Shown: piece after piece, positions 60,033-64,000 of the stretch
How positions within the stretch are numbered: position 1 is the first letter of the stretch
Layout: every line of letters begins with the position of its first letter
Source: Phycisphaerales bacterium
Lineage (GTDB): Bacteria; Planctomycetota; Phycisphaerae; UBA1845
NCBI GenBank assembly: GCA_020353195.1
Contig: CP070691.1
Coordinates: 3,655,665 to 3,719,664, forward strand
Reading direction: 5' to 3'
Length of the DNA: 64,000 nucleotides
Program-made: the position numbers and the translations under genes
The notes under the pieces: model-generated
Database searches by the model: none
The model's input: only the letters and a program-made list of their open reading frames with translations
What the model was told of the DNA's origin: nothing

Positions 60033-62936
60033 ATGACAAACGGACGTCCGTCAACAACGACGCCGGGGCTCGGTGCTCGTCCGCTCTGGGCCGCGGTGAT
60101 CGTATCCGCTTTGGGCCTGGCTTGTTTCGCGGCCGAACCGCCGCGGCAGGTGCTGGAAGCGGGCACCGTGCGGGTCGTGGTCGAGCCGTGGAATCGCGGC
60201 GTCCGCATCGCGGTGGACGGCGTGTCCGTGAGTCAGGGCAGCAACATGGTGGTTACCACGCCGCCCTGGTCGCCGCATTACTATCTCGGCCCCGGCGGCG
60301 GCGCCGTCCGGTCGGCGACGCGTGAGCCGGTCGACGGCGGCGAGCGGCTGGCGATGGCCCATCACGGGCAGAATGGCTCGTTTGTCGGTCACGAGACCGT
60401 CACGGTTACGGCCGACAACCGCGTCGAGCGCGTCCTCGAAGGGCGTTTCACGAAGGACGAGGGCGGGGCCCTGATCCAATGGAAGATCGCCGGCATCAAC
60501 CCGGCGCTGATCGTCGGCCGCAAATACAAGGCCACGCTGGCGGGCGGCCGCTTGCACGAAGGGACGGTCCCCGTCGTCGCGGCGTCGAGCGACGTCGGCC
60601 CGTCGACGCTGGCCGAGGGGTTCACGTCGATCGAGTTCGACTCGCGGATCGGCCCGATCCGAATCGATGTCGAAGGGGAGGGGCCTCTGGTCTGCTATGA
60701 TTACCGCAAGAACCGCTGGTCCGACCCGGCGGCCCCGTTCTTCTGGTTCGGCGACATGGGCACGCGGTTCAAGAAGGGGCAGTCCATTCGTTATCGCGTC
60801 GTGTTGCAGTTGCCGCCGCCGAGGCGGCGGGTGCTCAAGGGCCCAACCGTGCACGTCCGGGCCGCCGTCAATCGATACCGGGACGCACAGACCTATGCTG
60901 TCGGCGACCCGCCGACGATCGTTCCACGCCCGAAGGAGGCTACGTACCCGACCGGCGGTTTCGTGATCGACACGAAGAGTGGCGCGACGCTGCTTGCGCT
61001 GAACGTCGAGGAGGCGCCCGGGTCGGGCGGGCAACCGGAGCGGCTCGCCGCCGCCGAGCTGCGCGCGTTCCTGAAGCAGCGCTTCGGCGTGGAAAGCCGA
61101 GTGAGCAGCCCGCCGACGGAGTCGTCCGCGCCGGCCGTCCACTTCAGAAGGATCCCACGCGGCAAGCGTGCTCCTCCCGAGGGATACGAGCTTGACGTCG
61201 AGGGCGGGGCGATCACGTTGCGGGCCGGTGACGCGCGGGGGTTCATGCACGCGGTGCAGACGCTCAAGCAGCTCGCGCTCCTGACTGCCGACGGGCGGGC
61301 CCTGGTCCGGGCGGCGCAGATCCGTGATTGGCCGTCGCTGAGGTTTCGCGGCGTGCACCTGTTCACCGGTGGTCGGGGTCCGGAGTTGCACGAGAAGCTC
61401 ATCCGCAACGTCATCGCCGCGTGCAAGATGAACCACATCGTCCTGGAGTCTGAGTACATCGAGTGGGATTCCCACCCCGAGATTCACCATCCGGACTACG
61501 GCATGCCCAAGGACGAGGTGCGCAAGCTGCTGGCGGTGTGCAACGACTTGGGCATCGAGGTGATTCCGCTGGTCATGTCCCTGGGGCATTGCCAGTGGAT
61601 GTTCGAAACCGGCCACAATCTCGAATTGGCCGAGGACCCTGACGCAAAGTGGGCCTACTGCGTGACGAACCCCAAGACCTACGAGTTCATTTACGAGATC
61701 TATCAGGAAGCGGTCGAACTGTTTGCGCCTCGGCGGTTCCACATCGGCCACGACGAGTTCCATCACCGGGGTCGGGTGCCCTACCGCGACTCCAGCAAGG
61801 GCTATACGGTGGAACAGCTGTTCGCCATGGACACGCTGCGTCATCACCAGTGGTTCGCCGAGCGCGGTATCGGGATGATGATGTGGGGCGACATGCTGCT
61901 GGGCGAGGGTGAGGGCCCGGACGCCTGCCACGCCGCGTCGGCGGAGGCGGCCCGGAAGCTCCGCGGCGAGCTTCCGAAGGACATCCTCATCGCCGACTGG
62001 CACTACGTCGACACGGAACCGGCCAAGTTCGTCAACCTCGACGCGTTTCACGCCGACGGCTTCAAGACGGTGGCCGCCACCTGGTCGCGCCCGGGCAACG
62101 TCACCCATTTCGCCCGGGCGGCGTTTGAGAAGGGCGCGCAGGGCCTGCTGCAGACGACCTGGGCCGGTTACTCGCTCGACCCCGAACGCTTCAGTGCTGA
62201 GATGCAGCAGTACGCCATGTACGTGCTGGCGGCAGAAGCCGCCTGGAACGCCGCCCGCCCGCCCGACCCGCAGGTCTATCCCTACGGCCTGCACTTTCTG
62301 GACTTGATGGGAATGAGCGCCTTGACGCCCGCCAACCGTGCGGGTTGGACCGCCGACTTGAGCCGGGCCTGCAACTATCCGTTGGCGGCGCGGGACCAGG
62401 ACGGCTGGTTCGGCCTGGGGCCCGCATTCGATCTTTCGTCCGTGCCCGGCGGTCCGGTCCGTTTCAAGGGCGTGATGTTCCAGGTGGGTCGTCCGGACGA
62501 TCCCTCGGTGGACTCCGCCGTGGTCCTGGGCGGCAAACTGACCCGCGACCCGGCATTTCCGGCGGCGTTGGAGGTCTCAATCGACCGGCGAGCGGAGCGG
62601 CTCGCGATCCTCCATACCGTCAACTTCGCCTGCCGCCCGGGCACGAAGGTGGCCGAATACCGGCTGACCTATGAGGACGGCGAGGCGGCTACGATCGACG
62701 TGGTGTACGGGCGCGACGTTTTCGCGTGCACCGATCTGACCACGGCGGCGGATGCGCCGATCGTCTGGTCGGGCACGAACGGCGCCGGGCAGGGCATAGC
62801 CTTGCGTGCGCGGATCTGGTCCCACCCCCATCCGGACAAGGTCATTCGTTCGCTGACCGCTCGGTCCGCCAACGCCGCCGCGTCGTTAATGTTGATCGGG
62901 CTGACCGGGCTGGAGACGGCGCCGGCAGTTGAATAG
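60033..62936 (+). CDS. GH20-like beta-N-acetylhexosaminidase, secreted
   Basis: A 967-residue exported enzyme. A signal of type LWAAVIVSALGLAC is followed by a beta-rich region of about 230 residues. A GH20b-like domain then leads into the GH20 barrel. The catalytic Asp574-Glu575 pair in FHIGHDEFHH is the key motif. RFRGVHLFTGGRGPELHEKLIRNVIAACKMNHIVLE and WGDMLLGEG fit the barrel. The C-terminal 250 residues are another beta-rich region. It should release terminal GlcNAc or GalNAc, and the epimerase before it fits amino-sugar catabolism. ATG 60033 has GGAGAG seven bases upstream. Confidence 0.92.
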   Translation: MTNGRPSTTTPGLGARPLWAAVIVSALGLACFAAEPPRQVLEAGTVRVVVEPWNRGVRIAVDGVSVSQGSNMVVTTPPWSPHYYLGPGGGAVRSATREPVDGGERLAMAHHGQNGSFVGHETVTVTADNRVERVLEGRFTKDEGGALIQWKIAGINPALIVGRKYKATLAGGRLHEGTVPVVAASSDVGPSTLAEGFTSIEFDSRIGPIRIDVEGEGPLVCYDYRKNRWSDPAAPFFWFGDMGTRFKKGQSIRYRVVLQLPPPRRRVLKGPTVHVRAAVNRYRDAQTYAVGDPPTIVPRPKEATYPTGGFVIDTKSGATLLALNVEEAPGSGGQPERLAAAELRAFLKQRFGVESRVSSPPTESSAPAVHFRRIPRGKRAPPEGYELDVEGGAITLRAGDARGFMHAVQTLKQLALLTADGRALVRAAQIRDWPSLRFRGVHLFTGGRGPELHEKLIRNVIAACKMNHIVLESEYIEWDSHPEIHHPDYGMPKDEVRKLLAVCNDLGIEVIPLVMSLGHCQWMFETGHNLELAEDPDAKWAYCVTNPKTYEFIYEIYQEAVELFAPRRFHIGHDEFHHRGRVPYRDSSKGYTVEQLFAMDTLRHHQWFAERGIGMMMWGDMLLGEGEGPDACHAASAEAARKLRGELPKDILIADWHYVDTEPAKFVNLDAFHADGFKTVAATWSRPGNVTHFARAAFEKGAQGLLQTTWAGYSLDPERFSAEMQQYAMYVLAAEAAWNAARPPDPQVYPYGLHFLDLMGMSALTPANRAGWTADLSRACNYPLAARDQDGWFGLGPAFDLSSVPGGPVRFKGVMFQVGRPDDPSVDSAVVLGGKLTRDPAFPAALEVSIDRRAERLAILHTVNFACRPGTKVAEYRLTYEDGEAATIDVVYGRDVFACTDLTTAADAPIVWSGTNGAGQGIALRARIWSHPHPDKVIRSLTARSANAAASLMLIGLTGLETAPAVE

Positions 62937-62965
62937 CGCCGGCGACGGCCAGTGGCACTTCTGTC

Positions 62966-63718
62966 TTACTCCGCCAGTTCCAGCACGGCGAATTCGTCGA
63001 TCAGGTGGTAGTTGGTCTTGGACAGCCGCGGCGTCATGGTCAGTTCCGGCCCGGGAAGATATCGGGAGTAGTTGTATCGCCCGATCAGCACGCGCCATCT
63101 CGCGCCCGGCTCGAATCGTTCGCCGCGGGCGGTGAGATCCTGGATGGGCATGGCCAACTCGGCCGTCCACTCCGAGTCTTCGTCGCGCCACTCATTGACC
63201 GTGCCGACGCACTGCGCCGCCGCCTTGAGGCCGCAGGTGTAGTCGAAGCAGCTCGGCACGCCGAGCCGCCCGCGTCCGGGGAACCAGTAGCTGCTTTTAT
63301 GGCTGCGTGGCGTCACGTACAGCTCCCAGTACCAGGTCTGCCCTTCGGGCTTGAGGAACAACTCGCACACGTCGCCCTTCTGCCAGTGAGCGAGCTGATC
63401 GGCGTCCCCTTCCGCGACGATGTCGGAATCCGCGAAGCGTGCGGCCAGGTAGAGATAGCGCTGATCCCGTGCGAGACGCACTTCGCCTCCCTCGATGACG
63501 GACTGACCCGTATTCGCGCGGTCGGATGAAAGATGCAGGCGATAGGCCGGGGCACGAGCCCAGATCGGCTCGTCGAGCCGCCCGTCCACCGTTACGGGCG
63601 CGGCGGCGTAGTGCGCCACCATCGTCGGCGGGCCTGCCGGCGCGGGTCTGGACTGGCTGCATCCGGCGGACAGCGCCCCGAGAACGGGTATGCACATTGC
63701 GAGGAATCGAGCGTTCAT
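62966..63718 (-). CDS. CBM9-like carbohydrate-binding lipoprotein
   Basis: A 250-residue protein with a lipobox LSAGC (Cys20), so it is probably anchored in the envelope. The fold is a family 9 carbohydrate-binding module: VDGRLDEPIWARAPAYRL, RYLYLAARFADSDI, GDVCELFLKPEG, YWELYVTPRSHKSSYWFPG and SEWTAELAMPI. No catalytic domain is present. It overlaps the symporter stop by four bases (ATGA), so the pair should be co-transcribed: the lipoprotein would hold sugar near the transporter. The ligand is unknown. Confidence 0.85.
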   Translation of the reverse strand: MNARFLAMCIPVLGALSAGCSQSRPAPAGPPTMVAHYAAAPVTVDGRLDEPIWARAPAYRLHLSSDRANTGQSVIEGGEVRLARDQRYLYLAARFADSDIVAEGDADQLAHWQKGDVCELFLKPEGQTWYWELYVTPRSHKSSYWFPGRGRLGVPSCFDYTCGLKAAAQCVGTVNEWRDEDSEWTAELAMPIQDLTARGERFEPGARWRVLIGRYNYSRYLPGPELTMTPRLSKTNYHLIDEFAVLELAE

Positions 63719-64000
63719 TCGTCGTCGTTCTCCGTATGGACCACCGTGCCGTCGTCCGAATCGTCGCGCTCGGCGGTCCGAAGCCTGCGGAACATGTCAT
63801 TCAAGTCGTGCAGCCCGCCGATCGCGAACCACACCGTTGTCACGGTGCCGAGTAGGAACGCCGCCCATAAATAGTAGCGCCAGAAGACCAGCCAGGATTC
63901 GGTCTTGACGTCCACGACCAGGTTGTAGAGGGTCCCACCGACGAATATCGCCAACCAGCCGAAGAGCCACACGAAGAACGCGACGTAGATGATCTTGTCC
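63715..64000 (-). CDS. Sodium:solute symporter, C-terminal fragment
   Basis: The frame continues beyond the window. The visible 95 codons read DKIIYVAFFVWLFGWLAIFVG, then VVDVKTESWLVFWRYYLWAAFLLGTVTTVWFAIGGLHDLNDMFRRLRT. The last part, with WF-IGG-DL-D and a short charged tail, is typical of the C-terminal helices of planctomycete SSS-family sugar or solute symporters. The TGA at 63717-63715 overlaps the lipoprotein ATG. Partial evidence only, but the family call is reasonable. Confidence 0.75.
   Translation of the reverse strand, partial: DKIIYVAFFVWLFGWLAIFVGGTLYNLVVDVKTESWLVFWRYYLWAAFLLGTVTTVWFAIGGLHDLNDMFRRLRTAERDDSDDGTVVHTENDDE

Noticed and set aside
60051..62294. A 747-codon frame antisense to the GH20 gene
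   Set aside because: Same kind of shadow. The sense frame has a clear catalytic pair.
1..64000. tRNA, rRNA, CRISPR arrays, transposases and phage genes
   Set aside because: I scanned for conserved signatures, regular spacer arrays and family motifs and found none that held up.

Overview
The window is a high-GC bacterial chromosome segment with long antisense shadow frames. It most likely comes from a planctomycete, and I would guess class Phycisphaerae. The reasons are: two membrane proteins with the CGY(D/N)L...CPECG/CSECG-type zinc ribbon typical of that group, a type II prepilin-like protein with an A|FTLIELL processing site, DUF1579 and DUF2934 proteins, multipass and RDD-fused Ser/Thr kinases, FHA and SpoIIE-phosphatase signalling, a sigma factor with a zinc-binding-like tail, and Kdo/heptose genes that imply a Gram-negative envelope. 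The taxonomic call is inference. No rRNA, tRNA, CRISPR array, phage or insertion sequence was recognised.

Layout. 1-9.4 kb: end of uvrC, kdsA, two small membrane proteins, two tandem malic enzymes, a TauE/SafE permease, a small lipoprotein, a GNAT enzyme and a DUF2934 protein. 10-17.2 kb: a PAS sensor kinase with an unusual REC-PAS-REC-zinc ribbon partner, thrC, a sulfatase-fold lipoprotein preceded by a 27-codon ORF that copies the start of thrC, and a SpoIIE-type phosphatase. 17.3-22.1 kb: gmhA, an NhaC-type antiporter, a NeuC-like epimerase and an HDOD protein. 22.2-25.3 kb: a FecCD/BtuC-type metal-chelate ABC importer. 25.3-26.4 kb: a gene-free 1.1 kb with dispersed repeats and a promoter-to-terminator unit that may be a small RNA.

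26.4-36.1 kb: two kinases from a recent tandem duplication, an FHA protein and a MacB/LolCDE-like ABC pair, all on the minus strand. 36.2-42.3 kb: a prepilin-like protein, two small proteins with clear terminators, a sigma factor, a GNAT enzyme, a LmbE deacetylase and a conserved unknown. 43-54.5 kb: a C-terminal processing protease, a duplicated glycosyltransferase-like protein, a zinc-ribbon membrane protein, a second two-component pair, then mrp, a URO-D family protein, ndk and a cupin. 54.5-64 kb: a carbohydrate region with an FAD oxidoreductase, DUF4434 protein, DUF1579 protein, AGE epimerase, creatininase-family hydrolase, GH20 enzyme, CBM9-like lipoprotein and the end of a sodium:solute symporter.

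How the genes work together. kdsA, gmhA and the NeuC-like gene supply surface-sugar precursors. The kinases, FHA protein, phosphatase, sigma factor and two two-component pairs make this a signalling-rich segment. The last 10 kb reads as a glycan or amino-sugar uptake and breakdown locus. Start codons were chosen from ribosome-binding sites, gene overlaps and paralogue comparison. Many starts are GTG.
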